64,000 nucleotides of DNA from contig NZ_RCWL01000005.1 of NCBI RefSeq assembly GCF_003991195.1, forward strand, positions 261,078-325,077, written 5' to 3'. Positions 51,568 through 60,758 of the stretch are shown in pieces (position 1 is the stretch's first letter; the number at the start of each line of letters is the position of its first letter). Under the pieces are notes generated by a model. It saw nothing but the letters and a program-made list of their open reading frames with translations. It did not search any database and was not told the DNA's origin. Position numbers and translations under genes: made by a program. The stretch comes from Gynurincola endophyticus (GTDB lineage: Bacteria; Bacteroidota; Bacteroidia; Chitinophagales; Chitinophagaceae).

Positions 51568-54507
51568 ATGAGTATGTCCAGAACATTACTGCTGGTTTTG
51601 TTGCTGTCGCCCTTTCTGGTGTTTGCACAAAACAAGAAAGTGACTGGTAAAGTCACAGACGAAAATGGTCAACCGATTGCGGATGTTACCGTTTCCGGAA
51701 AAGGAAGCATGGTGGCAACGATAAGTGATGAGAACGGTAACTATTCCATTACTGTACCGGCAACCGTAAGAGATCTAGAATTTTCAAGTATCGGTTTTGC
51801 AAGTCAAACTTTAAGAATTAACGGAGAAACTTTAAATGTTGTAATGAAAGTTGCCGCCGGAGAATTGTCTCAGGTAGTTGTTACGGGTTATGTACAACAG
51901 AATAAGCGGCAAAGCCCGGGCTCTGTATCGGTAATCAAAGCCGACGAAGTTGCAAATCAACCTGTTGCCAGTTTTGACCGCGCTATACAAGGTAAAATTC
52001 CGGGTGTTTTAAGTACTTCAACTTCAGGACAACCGGGTGCCCCCGCACAGATTATCATTCGTGGGCAAGGTTCAATCAACGGCTCTAATGCACCATTATT
52101 TATTATGGATGGTATTGAAATCTCTTCTGCCGATTTCGCCGCTCTAAATACGAGTGATATAGAAACCTTCACTGTCTTGAAAGATGCAGCAAGTACTGCC
52201 ATTTATGGATCCAGAGGTGCAAATGGTGTGGTGGTAATTTCTACGAAAAAAGGACGCGCCGGAGCCACCAGAGTCAATTATGACTTTCAGGTAGGTTGGT
52301 CAGAACTGCCTCCCGATAAATTACCGCTGATGAACTCAGCTCAAAAAATCGACTATGAAGTGAATTACGACAGACCAGACGGATTAAATCCGTTCGGCTG
52401 GAGTGCTTTTGAACAGGATAGCCTGAGTAAAATAGACAACCGTATGAGAGACGAACTGTTCCGTAAAGGAAAAATGCAGATGCACCAGCTCAACTTATCG
52501 GGTGGTTCTGATAAAACAGTTTTCTATGCTTCCGTTTCTGTTTTTGATCAGGAAGGTATTGTACGGGGAACAGACTTTAAAAGATATACCGGCCGTTTAA
52601 ATGTTGAACACAGGTTCAGCCAGTTTAAATTAGGTATTAATACAACTGTCGGTTACTCAAAAAGAAACAGTACGCTCGAAGAATCTACTTATGTAGGTGC
52701 TCCGTTAAACGCCGTAAGATGGTTTAATCCATATATTACTTTGCGTGATGCTGATGGTAATTATCAGATCGACTTCCTGCAGGATCAACCAAACCCTTTA
52801 CAGGAAATTGAAGGGGTAAGAAGAAGTACCAATCAGCTGAAAGCCGTGGCAAATGCCTATCTGGAATATAAAGCTCCTTTCCTGCCAGGCTTATCTGCCA
52901 GAACCAACTGGGGTATTGATTATTCTCAGATCGACAGTACCTCTTCTGCAGATCCTGCTACTAACTTAGGTGGCCAGCAAACAGGTAGCATGGGTATGTA
53001 TGGCCGTTATAACGGTTACTTCTCAAGATATACAGGAACTACTTCGATCACTTATGAAAATGAGGTAGGCGATCACAATTTCAGAATCTCATTGTTCAAT
53101 GAAATTTTAAAATATAAATTCAATAGTAACTACTTCCGTGGCTTCGGTTGGATGGGACCGTTCAAAAATGAAGCAGGTATCACTCCCGGAACTTATGATA
53201 ACGGATTTATTCCTGAAGTAGCAGGAAATGCCAGCCAGAGTGCATTGCTGAGTTATTTCGCAGACGGATCATATGGCTATAAAGACAAATACTTCCTTTC
53301 GGCCGGTGTTCGTCGTGATGGGTCATCAAGATTCGGAGCCGAAAATAAATGGGCTACTTTCGGACAAGTCGGTTTCAGCTGGATCATGAGCGATGAAGCC
53401 TTCTTGCAAAATGCAAATTTCCTTGATGAACTGAAGTTTAAAATATCTTATGGTTCTGTAGGTAACCAGATAGGAATCGGAAACTTTGCTTCAAGAGAAC
53501 TGTATTCTGCCACTTCTTATAATGGTCAGCCAGGTGTATTCCTGACCAACCTCGCTAACCCATCACTACGTTGGGAGAAAAAAGCAATTCTGAATACAGG
53601 TTTTGAATTCAGTTTGTTCAACCGGCTGTTAGTGGGTAGCGTAGAATTCTATAACTCTGTTACTAAAGACCTGTTCCTGAATCAAAACCTCTCCAGAACC
53701 AGCGGTTTCGGATCTATTCAGTCAAACCTGGGTGAGCTGAGAAACAGAGGTATTGAAGTAGGGTTAACAGCAAATCTGGTAAGAGGTGTAAACTGGCAGT
53801 GGAGTTTAGGCGCCAACTATACCTACAATAGAAACAAAATCATTTCTCAACCAGGACAGCCGAAGAATTTCTCAGGTGTTGTAATCAATGAAGAAGGATA
53901 TGCTGCTAATTCACTCTATCTGGTAAAAGTAGCAGGTGTGGATCCTCAAACAGGAGAAGAATTGTATTATGATATTAACGGAAATATTACTAAGGTTTAC
54001 TCTGCCAATGACAGACAAAACGTTGGTACCGTAATCGCCCCGCACTTTGGTGGTTTAACCAATACCTTAACCTACAGAGGAATTACGCTGGATGTGGTAT
54101 TCAGTTATGCATTCGGAAATGTACTGTATAATAATGATCGCACAAACGTTGAAAACCCTGATTACTGGTTCTCTTCTTTGTCGAGCGCTATGTTAAACGA
54201 GTGGAGAAAACCGGGTGATATTACAGATATTCCTTCTTCGGAATACGTATTCAGAACTACTACCACAAGATTCATGGAAAAAGGAGATTTCCTTCGTTTA
54301 AGGAATATTCAGTTATCATATAGCTTACCTAAAGTTTGGTTAGATCGGATTGGAGTTAGAAACGCTTCTGTTTACTTGAGCGGACAAAACGTGCACGTAT
54401 GGCACAACTTCAAAGGATACGACCCCGAATTCAGTAACCCTGTTGTTACCGGTTCGGTATATCCACAACTTCGTTCTTATTCTTTAGGGCTAAATATTGG
54501 TTTATAA
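51568..54507 (+). CDS. susC: SusC/RagA-type TonB-dependent outer-membrane receptor
   Basis: Outer-membrane active importer of 979 residues. A signal peptide (MSMSRTLLLVLLLSPFLVFAQ) leads to the CarboxypepD_reg domain (about 25-95), the SusC signature segment (QVVVTGYVQQNKRQSPGSVSV), the plug with GAPAQIIIRGQGSINGSNAPLFIMDG, and the 22-strand barrel. The ATG at 51568 is chosen over a TTG at 51553. The susD gene follows after 17 bases. The nearby S10 peptidase suggests the substrate is peptide rather than glycan, but this is inferred. Confidence 0.95.
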   Translation: MSMSRTLLLVLLLSPFLVFAQNKKVTGKVTDENGQPIADVTVSGKGSMVATISDENGNYSITVPATVRDLEFSSIGFASQTLRINGETLNVVMKVAAGELSQVVVTGYVQQNKRQSPGSVSVIKADEVANQPVASFDRAIQGKIPGVLSTSTSGQPGAPAQIIIRGQGSINGSNAPLFIMDGIEISSADFAALNTSDIETFTVLKDAASTAIYGSRGANGVVVISTKKGRAGATRVNYDFQVGWSELPPDKLPLMNSAQKIDYEVNYDRPDGLNPFGWSAFEQDSLSKIDNRMRDELFRKGKMQMHQLNLSGGSDKTVFYASVSVFDQEGIVRGTDFKRYTGRLNVEHRFSQFKLGINTTVGYSKRNSTLEESTYVGAPLNAVRWFNPYITLRDADGNYQIDFLQDQPNPLQEIEGVRRSTNQLKAVANAYLEYKAPFLPGLSARTNWGIDYSQIDSTSSADPATNLGGQQTGSMGMYGRYNGYFSRYTGTTSITYENEVGDHNFRISLFNEILKYKFNSNYFRGFGWMGPFKNEAGITPGTYDNGFIPEVAGNASQSALLSYFADGSYGYKDKYFLSAGVRRDGSSRFGAENKWATFGQVGFSWIMSDEAFLQNANFLDELKFKISYGSVGNQIGIGNFASRELYSATSYNGQPGVFLTNLANPSLRWEKKAILNTGFEFSLFNRLLVGSVEFYNSVTKDLFLNQNLSRTSGFGSIQSNLGELRNRGIEVGLTANLVRGVNWQWSLGANYTYNRNKIISQPGQPKNFSGVVINEEGYAANSLYLVKVAGVDPQTGEELYYDINGNITKVYSANDRQNVGTVIAPHFGGLTNTLTYRGITLDVVFSYAFGNVLYNNDRTNVENPDYWFSSLSSAMLNEWRKPGDITDIPSSEYVFRTTTTRFMEKGDFLRLRNIQLSYSLPKVWLDRIGVRNASVYLSGQNVHVWHNFKGYDPEFSNPVVTGSVYPQLRSYSLGLNIGL

Positions 54508-54524
54508 TTTAACTGACTACAACT

Positions 54525-55949
54525 ATGATTAAAAAATATATCTTAAGCTTTTTGATAGCATCGTCGCTATTAGGGGGCTGTAGCAAATTCATCGACGTAG
54601 AACCTACGCACGATCTTGACGGCGAAAAGTTCTTCAAAAACCTCGATGATATAGAGTATGAATTAGTAGGTACCTATGCTCGCCTGCGAAGCACCAGCTG
54701 GTTCGGTGATGACACCAACCCGTTCCTGTCATTGCCGGATATGATATCTGATAACCTGTACGAAACAATCTATTCTCTCAGAAACTTTACTACCCACATT
54801 CGTTGGGCTATTACAGAAGATGATACGAGAATTACAAATGTATGGACTGCCGGTTATAATGTTATCTTAAATGCGAATATTGTATTAACTAAAATCGAAT
54901 CTTTAGCCAGCGAAAATCCTGAACGGGCCAATCGTTTAAAAGCACAGGCTTATGTATTAAGAGCAATGGCACACTTCGATTTAATGAGATACTTTGCTGA
55001 TAACTATGATCGTAATTCTACCGCACTAGGGGTTCCTTATACAAAGTCTATCGACAAGTTTAATAAACCGCCGCGTATTACAGTGAAGGACGATTATGAT
55101 ATGATTTATGCTGATTTAAACGAAGCAATGAACCTGTTCCAAAATATGGATAGAGATATCAATGTAGGTGGAGGCAGAGCATTCATCGACGAATTTGTAG
55201 CAAAAGCATTGTTGGCAAGAATCAGTCTCTACAATAAATCTTATGTAGATGCTATTAATTATGCTACAGATGTAATTGATGAATTTCCAATAGCAAATCG
55301 CGCAACTTATCCGCAAATATGGACAGACGCCACTTTAAACGAAGTCATCTGGTCGTATACATTTAATGCCGGAGAAGGACGTATTGCCGGAAACATCTAT
55401 TGGGCACCGAACGACCGTTTATCTTTTACCGTATCAAAAGCTTTGGAAGCTACATATGATAAAGTAAACGATATCCGTTATTCAACATTTTATATAGAGA
55501 ATTACAGACCGAATGTAACAGGCTTTAAGAAACATCTGGCCAAACAGGCAATGATTACAAAGCCAGACGGTGTGGTAAACTATAAAGTATTCAGAACTTC
55601 CGAAATGTATTTAATTCGTGCGGAAGCTAAATTGAAACAACCTACACCTGACCCGGCCGGTGCATTAGATGACCTGGATGAAGTAAGAATGGCAAGAATT
55701 AACGGATTTACATCTGGCGGAGAAACCGGCGCCGCACTCGAAGATGCAATTGCACTCGAGAGAAGAAAAGAATTAATCGCTGAAGGACACCGCTTTTTCG
55801 ACCTGAAACGAACCGTAAGAACGATTAATCGTGATAATTGTAGCGTGGCTTGTACCCTTGCTTCTAATAACAGAGCCTGGACATGGCCTATCCCAACTGC
55901 TGAAATTTTAGCAAACCCGAATATCGGAAATCAGAATCCGGGCTATTAA
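54525..55949 (+). CDS. susD: SusD/RagB-type surface lipoprotein
   Basis: Substrate-binding partner of SusC, 474 residues. The lipobox is LLGGC (Cys 19). TPR-like helices (about 60-300, with the ARLRSTSWF and AQAYVLRAMAHFDLMRYFAD segments) and the C-terminal RagB/SusD domain (ALERRKELIAEGHRFFDLKRT) are clear. It is 17 bases after susC and ends before a strong terminator. Confidence 0.95.
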   Translation: MIKKYILSFLIASSLLGGCSKFIDVEPTHDLDGEKFFKNLDDIEYELVGTYARLRSTSWFGDDTNPFLSLPDMISDNLYETIYSLRNFTTHIRWAITEDDTRITNVWTAGYNVILNANIVLTKIESLASENPERANRLKAQAYVLRAMAHFDLMRYFADNYDRNSTALGVPYTKSIDKFNKPPRITVKDDYDMIYADLNEAMNLFQNMDRDINVGGGRAFIDEFVAKALLARISLYNKSYVDAINYATDVIDEFPIANRATYPQIWTDATLNEVIWSYTFNAGEGRIAGNIYWAPNDRLSFTVSKALEATYDKVNDIRYSTFYIENYRPNVTGFKKHLAKQAMITKPDGVVNYKVFRTSEMYLIRAEAKLKQPTPDPAGALDDLDEVRMARINGFTSGGETGAALEDAIALERRKELIAEGHRFFDLKRTVRTINRDNCSVACTLASNNRAWTWPIPTAEILANPNIGNQNPGY

Positions 55950-55972
55950 AATATCATTTCTTTCGATCGTTT

Positions 55973-56003
55973 AAAAGGAAGTGCGACCGCACTTCCTTTT
56001 TTT
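55973..56003 (+). terminator. terminator after susD
   Basis: A perfect 12-bp stem (AAAAGGAAGTGC / GCACTTCCTTTT) with a 4-base loop and a following T-run lies 23 bases after the susD stop. Confidence 0.88.
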
Positions 56004-56079
56004 ATGCGATAAATCTCCTTAATTTTTGTGCTTATTCCTTTTCTTTATAAATTTAAACAAGTAACCAAATTTCACAATA

Positions 56080-57639
56080 ATGCGAATTGCAAGAAAGACT
56101 GCTTGTTTTGTTGCCTGCTTAGGTCTCGCAACTTCAATACTGGCACAACGCCCGGCCCAGGTGCCGCCGGCAACCCCAAATACCACAACGGCTGCCCCGG
56201 CTGCCAAAGAAGAAAAAAACACTTCCACCTTTAATCCCGACCATCAGGTAGTTACCCAATCAGAAGTAACTATCAAAGGCAAACGAATCCCTTATAAAGC
56301 AACTGCCGGAACACTACCTGTATTCGGTGAAAATCAAAAAGTAATTGCCGGCTTATTTTTCACTTATTACGAAAGAACTGACGTAAAAAATATTGATGAA
56401 AGACCATTGGTGATTTCATTCAATGGTGGCCCGGGTTCTGCGTCTGTATGGATGCATATCGGATATACCGGCCCGGTTCTTTTAAATATTGATGATGAAG
56501 GATATCCGGTACAACCTTATGGATTTACAGAAAATAAAGAATCAATCTTAGATGTAGCTGATATCGTTTTTATAGATCCGGTAAATACCGGCTACTCAAG
56601 AATCGTTGATCAGTCTGTTCCTAAATCTACTTTCTTCGGTGTACGCGCAGATATTACTTACCTGGCTGAGTGGGTGAGAACATTCGTTACCCGTTATAAC
56701 AGATGGGGCTCTCCTAAATATCTGATCGGCGAAAGTTATGGTACTACCCGTGTATCAGGTTTGGCCGACGAACTGCAAAACAGTAAATGGATGTTTATGA
56801 ATGGAGTAATCCTTGTTTCTCCTACCGAACTTGGTATTACCAGAGGCCCGGCTTTACAGGCAGCACTTAGATTACCTTACTTTGCGGCTACCGCCTGGTA
56901 TCATAAAAAACTGGCTCCTAAACATCAGCAAAGAGATTTGACCGCTTTCTTACCCGAGGTAGAAGCTTTCACGATGAATGAACTGATTCCAGCTCTTCAT
57001 AAAGGAAACTCTTTAAGTGTAAATGAACGTGCCGCTATCGCAGCGAAAATGGCAGAATATTCAGGCTTAAGTCAAAAAGTAATCGAACAAAATAATTTAC
57101 AGGTGTCTACTAACTTCTATTGGAAAGAATTATTGAGAGAAGAAGGTTTCACCGTAGGACGTTTAGATTCGCGCTACAAAGGTATCGACCGCTCAAATGC
57201 CGGCATGTCTCCTGATTATAATGCTGAGTTAGACTCATGGTCACATTCATTTACCCCGCCGATCAATATGTATCTGAGAAATGCATTGAACTATAAAACC
57301 GACTTACAATATAATATGTTCGGTCCTGTAAATCCATGGGACAGAACCGGTGATAATACCGCAGAAAGACTAAGAGCTGCCATGGCTAAAAATCCTAACC
57401 TGCATTTGTTGGTTCAATCTGGCTATTATGACGGTGCCTGTGACTATTTCATGGCAAAATACAATCTGTGGCATTTTGACCCATCGGGTAAATTAAGCGA
57501 CAGAGTTGACTGGAAAGGTTATCGTAGCGGACACATGATGTATCTGCGTAAGCCAGACCTGGGAGAAGGAAATGAACATATTCGTCAGTTCATTTTGAAA
57601 TCTCTGCCTAAAAAAGGCGCAGGAGCAAAATATCAATAA
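56080..57639 (+). CDS. S10 family serine carboxypeptidase
   Basis: Secreted alpha/beta-hydrolase that removes C-terminal residues, 519 residues with a signal peptide (to about LAQ, residue 23) and an Ala/Pro/Thr-rich linker after it. Catalytic residues are S219 (IGESYGTTR), D451 (SGYYDGACD) and H485 (SGHMMYL). The oxyanion motif SFNGGPGSASVWMH is at about 113-126. The gene lies 130 bases after susD, past a terminator, so it may be a separate unit of the same locus. Confidence 0.92.
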   Translation: MRIARKTACFVACLGLATSILAQRPAQVPPATPNTTTAAPAAKEEKNTSTFNPDHQVVTQSEVTIKGKRIPYKATAGTLPVFGENQKVIAGLFFTYYERTDVKNIDERPLVISFNGGPGSASVWMHIGYTGPVLLNIDDEGYPVQPYGFTENKESILDVADIVFIDPVNTGYSRIVDQSVPKSTFFGVRADITYLAEWVRTFVTRYNRWGSPKYLIGESYGTTRVSGLADELQNSKWMFMNGVILVSPTELGITRGPALQAALRLPYFAATAWYHKKLAPKHQQRDLTAFLPEVEAFTMNELIPALHKGNSLSVNERAAIAAKMAEYSGLSQKVIEQNNLQVSTNFYWKELLREEGFTVGRLDSRYKGIDRSNAGMSPDYNAELDSWSHSFTPPINMYLRNALNYKTDLQYNMFGPVNPWDRTGDNTAERLRAAMAKNPNLHLLVQSGYYDGACDYFMAKYNLWHFDPSGKLSDRVDWKGYRSGHMMYLRKPDLGEGNEHIRQFILKSLPKKGAGAKYQ

Positions 57640-57659
57640 TGAATCTTCTGTTCATTAGC

Positions 57660-57689
57660 ATGCCAACCAGACCGGTTGGCATTTTTTTT
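57660..57689 (+). terminator. terminator after the S10 peptidase gene
   Basis: A 9-bp stem (ATGCCAACC / GGTTGGCAT) with a 5-base loop runs into eight T residues, 20 bases after the stop. Confidence 0.88.
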
Positions 57690-57746
57690 GAATAATAACT
57701 GGTATACTCCCTTCACCCACCGCAAATTTTTAAAAAACCTCCTTTT

Positions 57747-58241
57747 ATGAAAAAAAAATCACTTATCGCTATTGCGGTGATAACAACAATGCTTGGCCTT
57801 TCATTACCATCTTGTAAACCAACGGTTAAAGATGCGGATATCGTAAATAAAATTGAAACATCAAAGGCCGGAATGCCTGATATGAATGATGTAACAATCA
57901 CTGTGAAAGACGGTGTTGCTACATTGACCGGAACAGTGCCTTCCGAGCAAGCGAAAAGTGCAGCTGAGAATAATGTTAAATCAGTAGAAGGTGTTAAATC
58001 AGTCGTTAATAATCTTACTGTTGTAACGCCACCACCGCCTCCACAAGAATTCCCTGCTGATGATGTGATCAAACAAGGGGTGAATACAGCCATTAAAGAT
58101 TTCAAAAAAGTAACCGCTGAAGTAAAAGAAGGCGTTATCACTTTAACAGGTGAAATTAAAAGAGATGAACTGCCTAAACTAATGCAGATGTTGCATGATC
58201 TGAAACCTAAAAATGTTGTAAATAACCTCACTATAAAATAA
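57747..58241 (+). CDS. double BON domain lipoprotein
   Basis: A 164-residue lipoprotein with a lipobox (LSLPSC, Cys 23). Two BON domains lie at about 30-92 (VTITVKDGVATLTGTVPSEQAK) and 105-162 (VTAEVKEGVITLTGEIKRDEL), separated by a Pro-rich linker (TPPPPPQEFP). BON domains bind phospholipid or stabilise the envelope. The SH3 gene follows after 5 bases. Confidence 0.88.
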   Translation: MKKKSLIAIAVITTMLGLSLPSCKPTVKDADIVNKIETSKAGMPDMNDVTITVKDGVATLTGTVPSEQAKSAAENNVKSVEGVKSVVNNLTVVTPPPPPQEFPADDVIKQGVNTAIKDFKKVTAEVKEGVITLTGEIKRDELPKLMQMLHDLKPKNVVNNLTIK

Positions 58242-58246
58242 CTGCA

Positions 58247-58666
58247 ATGAACTTACAAAGTAAATATCAGACACTCATTGAAGCCGCACAGAAAAGTGGG
58301 GTAGATAACTTACGGGTTCGGGAAGAAAATAATGTGTTGTATATAGATGGTGATGCACCCAACGGTTCGGTGAAGGATCATCTTTGGGATACCTACGGAC
58401 AAATTGATCCTGATTTCAGATCAGGTGATGTTGTACTAAATGTGAATGTTTCCAATATGGAAGCAGGAGCAAAAGCCAGAGTGACCACAGAATCTTCAAA
58501 TCTGAACATTCGTAAAGGTCCTGGTACTGATCAGCCAATCGTCGGAAAAGCTGCTCACCAATCTCATGTTACCTTGATCAGTAAGACTAATGACCAATGG
58601 TGGTTAGTGCGTACAGAAAAAGGAGAAGAGGGATATGCATACGCACAATATCTTACTGTGGAATAG
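58247..58666 (+). CDS. BON-like/SH3 domain protein
   Basis: A 139-residue protein without a signal peptide. Residues 1-72 look like a BON-related domain (VREENNVLYIDGDAPNG...VLNVNVSN). Residues 78-139 form a bacterial SH3 domain (LNIRKGPGTDQPIVGKAAHQSHV, later WWLVRTEKGEEGYAYAQYL). It lies 5 bases after the double-BON gene, so the pair should act together. The absence of an export signal in a protein paired with a lipoprotein is odd. Confidence 0.8.
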   Translation: MNLQSKYQTLIEAAQKSGVDNLRVREENNVLYIDGDAPNGSVKDHLWDTYGQIDPDFRSGDVVLNVNVSNMEAGAKARVTTESSNLNIRKGPGTDQPIVGKAAHQSHVTLISKTNDQWWLVRTEKGEEGYAYAQYLTVE

Positions 58667-58685
58667 AAATTTTCTTTCCGGTACT

Positions 58686-58721
58686 AAAAAGACTATATCT
58701 TAATTGATATAGTCTTTTTTT
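58686..58721. terminator. terminator after the BON/SH3 genes
   Basis: A 14-bp stem (AAAAAGACTATATC / GATATAGTCTTTTT) with a 6-base loop is followed by further T residues. A/T runs on both sides make it usable in both directions between convergent genes. Confidence 0.88.
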
Positions 58722-58787
58722 AGTATTTATTAGTTGAGAAAGCTATGCAGGTTTTTTATTCACAATTATTAATTCTTAATTGTATTC

Positions 58788-59816
58788 TTAGCTTCTCCAC
58801 ATGGCGTGCTGCGAAGCAGTGTGCAAATCTCTCCAGATTAAATTAATCATAGAGTTGGCATCTACCGCGTGCATGCCTAAATGCGGAAACAGTTCGTGAA
58901 TATTTCTGTACTGTTCTTTAATAATTTCTTTGCAGCTGGTAATAAATGATACACTCGTTTTTTCTTCAATAACTATCTCATGTTGAATTTTGTTCCAGAT
59001 GCCATCAATCTGCTGGTAAAACTTTAACATGGTTTGCTCCAGTGCAAACTGATAACCCTGAATTTTATCAGCTATAACATTCTTGTTTTCAGATTCAGCT
59101 ATTTTATAGGCTTCCTCCCAGAAATGCTCCACCATGCCACCATAGTTTACGGCCAGTGTGGCCATCGCCATAATATTAAAAGGTATTTGAAAAACTTTAC
59201 TGTCGTGCGTAGTTAAGGTCTGATCAATTTTAAACAACTGCTCAGGTGATAAAAGAATATTGTCTACCGCAAAGTTATGAGTACCTGTGCCACGCATCCC
59301 CATCTTGTTCCAGGTATGCAACAATCTGATCTGATGCGGATAAAGATAACCGCTCACCACTTCATTGCTATTTTTCATTTTTGCATTAAAAGTGATGTGT
59401 GTGGCTTTCTCAATACCTGTTGCATATTGCCACTGTCCGTTTAAAATAAAACCTTCTTCTGTACGAGTCAGAATTCCATTGGTTTGACCTGACCCTGCCC
59501 AGATATTATCAGACGTATTAAATACTTCTTTTCCATTTTTAATAAAGCCTGCAAACCAGTTCGCTCCGCTGCATAAAGTTACCGTCCAACCCAAACTGCC
59601 ATCGATCCATGCTAACTCATAGAGCGTTTTTACAATCGTCGGAAAATCAAAATCATTCCCTCCAAGTTCTTCAGGCAGCCAGATATTGATCCAGTTATTC
59701 TCTTGAATGATCTTCCATTGGACAGGCGTTAATGCATTCTGTTGATCAGCAATAAAAGCTTCTTGTCGTAAATCGTTTCTTGTTTTCTCCGGCAGCAATC
59801 TGTTAATTGAGTTCAT
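58788..59816 (-). CDS. acyl-CoA-dehydrogenase-fold protein in the TPP-riboswitch operon
   Basis: A 342-residue protein with the acyl-CoA dehydrogenase layout: an N-terminal helical part (IWLPEELGGNDFDFPTIVKTL near residues 45-70), a middle beta domain (GFILNGQWQYATGIEKATHI, KMGMRGTGTHNFAVDNILLS) and a C-terminal helical bundle. It is more like the flavin monooxygenase or desulfurase branch than a fatty-acid enzyme; the catalytic base was not assigned. The ATG at 59816 overlaps the transporter stop by 14 bases, and an upstream Met at 59840 is possible. Placement behind a TPP riboswitch suggests a thiamine-related reaction. Confidence 0.8.
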   Translation of the reverse strand: MNSINRLLPEKTRNDLRQEAFIADQQNALTPVQWKIIQENNWINIWLPEELGGNDFDFPTIVKTLYELAWIDGSLGWTVTLCSGANWFAGFIKNGKEVFNTSDNIWAGSGQTNGILTRTEEGFILNGQWQYATGIEKATHITFNAKMKNSNEVVSGYLYPHQIRLLHTWNKMGMRGTGTHNFAVDNILLSPEQLFKIDQTLTTHDSKVFQIPFNIMAMATLAVNYGGMVEHFWEEAYKIAESENKNVIADKIQGYQFALEQTMLKFYQQIDGIWNKIQHEIVIEEKTSVSFITSCKEIIKEQYRNIHELFPHLGMHAVDANSMINLIWRDLHTASQHAMWRS

Positions 59817-60399
59817 TCTTGAGTTCTTTTTTCCATGCAATATATCCAGTTATAGCAACAATAAACAAAAATGTAGTGAGAATCGCATACAAATAAATTC
59901 CTTTGTGCCATTGTAGTGGAATTGCAATGATGTTCGAAATATTTAAAACTATCCAGTTCTCTACCTTCCGTTGCGTTAGTAACCACGTTCCAGACCAGGC
60001 AAAAGCAGATACCACCGAATCCCATACAGGGGTGGTAGAATCTGTGTACAAAACTAATGCAGTATACAATACCCCGAAACTGATCAGTGTAATCATAGCG
60101 GTAATACGGTAATCACGTCGGGTAGATTTCGTAATAGGCAATACAGACTGATTTTTCGGCCTTATCCATACATACCAGCCATAAATACTGATTACAACAT
60201 AATAGAGATGCAATAGTGCTTCTGCATACAATTTTACGTCAACAAAGATGTAGATAGATAAAGAAGTTGATAAAATCCCGAAAGGATATAAAAGCACATT
60301 GTTTTTACGTGCTAAAAGTACTTGCGTAACGCCGGCCAGAACGGCAATATATTCCAGATAACCGGTGTTTTTTAATTCATTGAGTAAATGATCTAACAT
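59803..60399 (-). CDS. pnuT: PnuC-family thiamine transporter PnuT
   Basis: Inner-membrane facilitator of 198 residues with seven or so helices. The PnuC-type motif WYVWIRPKN (about residue 74) and the later WLLTQRKVENWIVLNISN segment are present. PnuC relatives move vitamin precursors; the TPP riboswitch just upstream points to thiamine rather than nicotinamide riboside. The start at 60399 is 12 bases from the 3' end of the aptamer. Confidence 0.88.
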   Translation of the reverse strand: MLDHLLNELKNTGYLEYIAVLAGVTQVLLARKNNVLLYPFGILSTSLSIYIFVDVKLYAEALLHLYYVVISIYGWYVWIRPKNQSVLPITKSTRRDYRITAMITLISFGVLYTALVLYTDSTTPVWDSVVSAFAWSGTWLLTQRKVENWIVLNISNIIAIPLQWHKGIYLYAILTTFLFIVAITGYIAWKKELKNELN

Positions 60400-60409
60400 A
60401 AAAATTGAT

Positions 60410-60505
60410 TTTCCCTACGCCGGCATTATCCGGATCAGGTGTTTGAATACTATTGTTGGGTATTCAAAGGGTCTGTTCTCAGCCTTACGGCACCCCTGAG
60501 TGATA
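60410..60505 (-). promoter_or_regulatory. TPP (THI element) riboswitch
   Basis: The minus strand contains the conserved thiamine pyrophosphate aptamer. The 5' part has CAGGGGTGCC, the centre GGCTGAGA and GACCCTTTGA, then a 9-bp P3 stem (TTTGAATAC / GTATTCAAA), and the 3' part reads CTGATCCGGATAATGCCGGC then GTAGGGAA. All the core blocks are in the correct order. It ends only about 12 bases before the pnuT start codon, so it most likely acts on translation. Confidence 0.96.
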
Positions 60506-60513
60506 CAAAAGTA
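60506..60513 (-). promoter_or_regulatory. -7 box of the TPP-riboswitch transcript
   Basis: The minus strand reads TACTTTTG, a match to TAnnTTTG, directly before the aptamer. The transcript would begin within a few bases of the P1 stem. No clear -33 TTG is seen. Confidence 0.55.
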
Positions 60514-60612
60514 GGTAAATAAGTGGAGAGTAGAGAAATGAGTGGGTAGGTTTGCTTCAACAATTTTATTTGAACCGTTACGGAACAAAAAAAGTTAACC
60601 CATACAATGGAT

Positions 60613-60640
60613 AAAAAAAAAGACGCATAACACATGCGCC
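60613..60640 (-). terminator. terminator of the TlpA-like gene
   Basis: On the minus strand GGCGCAT and ATGCGTC pair as a 7-bp stem with one G-T pair around GTGTT, followed by nine T residues. It lies about 120 bases after the stop at 60759. Confidence 0.75.
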
Positions 60641-60705
60641 TTTTCCGGAAATAATGATGAAATTTTTGAAACTACCGATCATTTAAAAGTCTGATTGACA
60701 GCGCT

Positions 60706-60728
60706 GGCGCCGGACTCTGTCCGGTGCC
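60706..60728 (-). repeat. GC-rich hairpin downstream of the TlpA-like gene
   Basis: A 10-bp stem with arms around 60706-60715 and 60719-60728 (one G-T pair, 3-base loop). The motif GTCCGGTG occurs in it and again 25 bases later. The GC content is far above the local average. It lies 30 bases past the stop codon. Confidence 0.55.
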
Positions 60729-60758
60729 CGTTCATCAAAGCCCGTCCGGTGTGAATGG

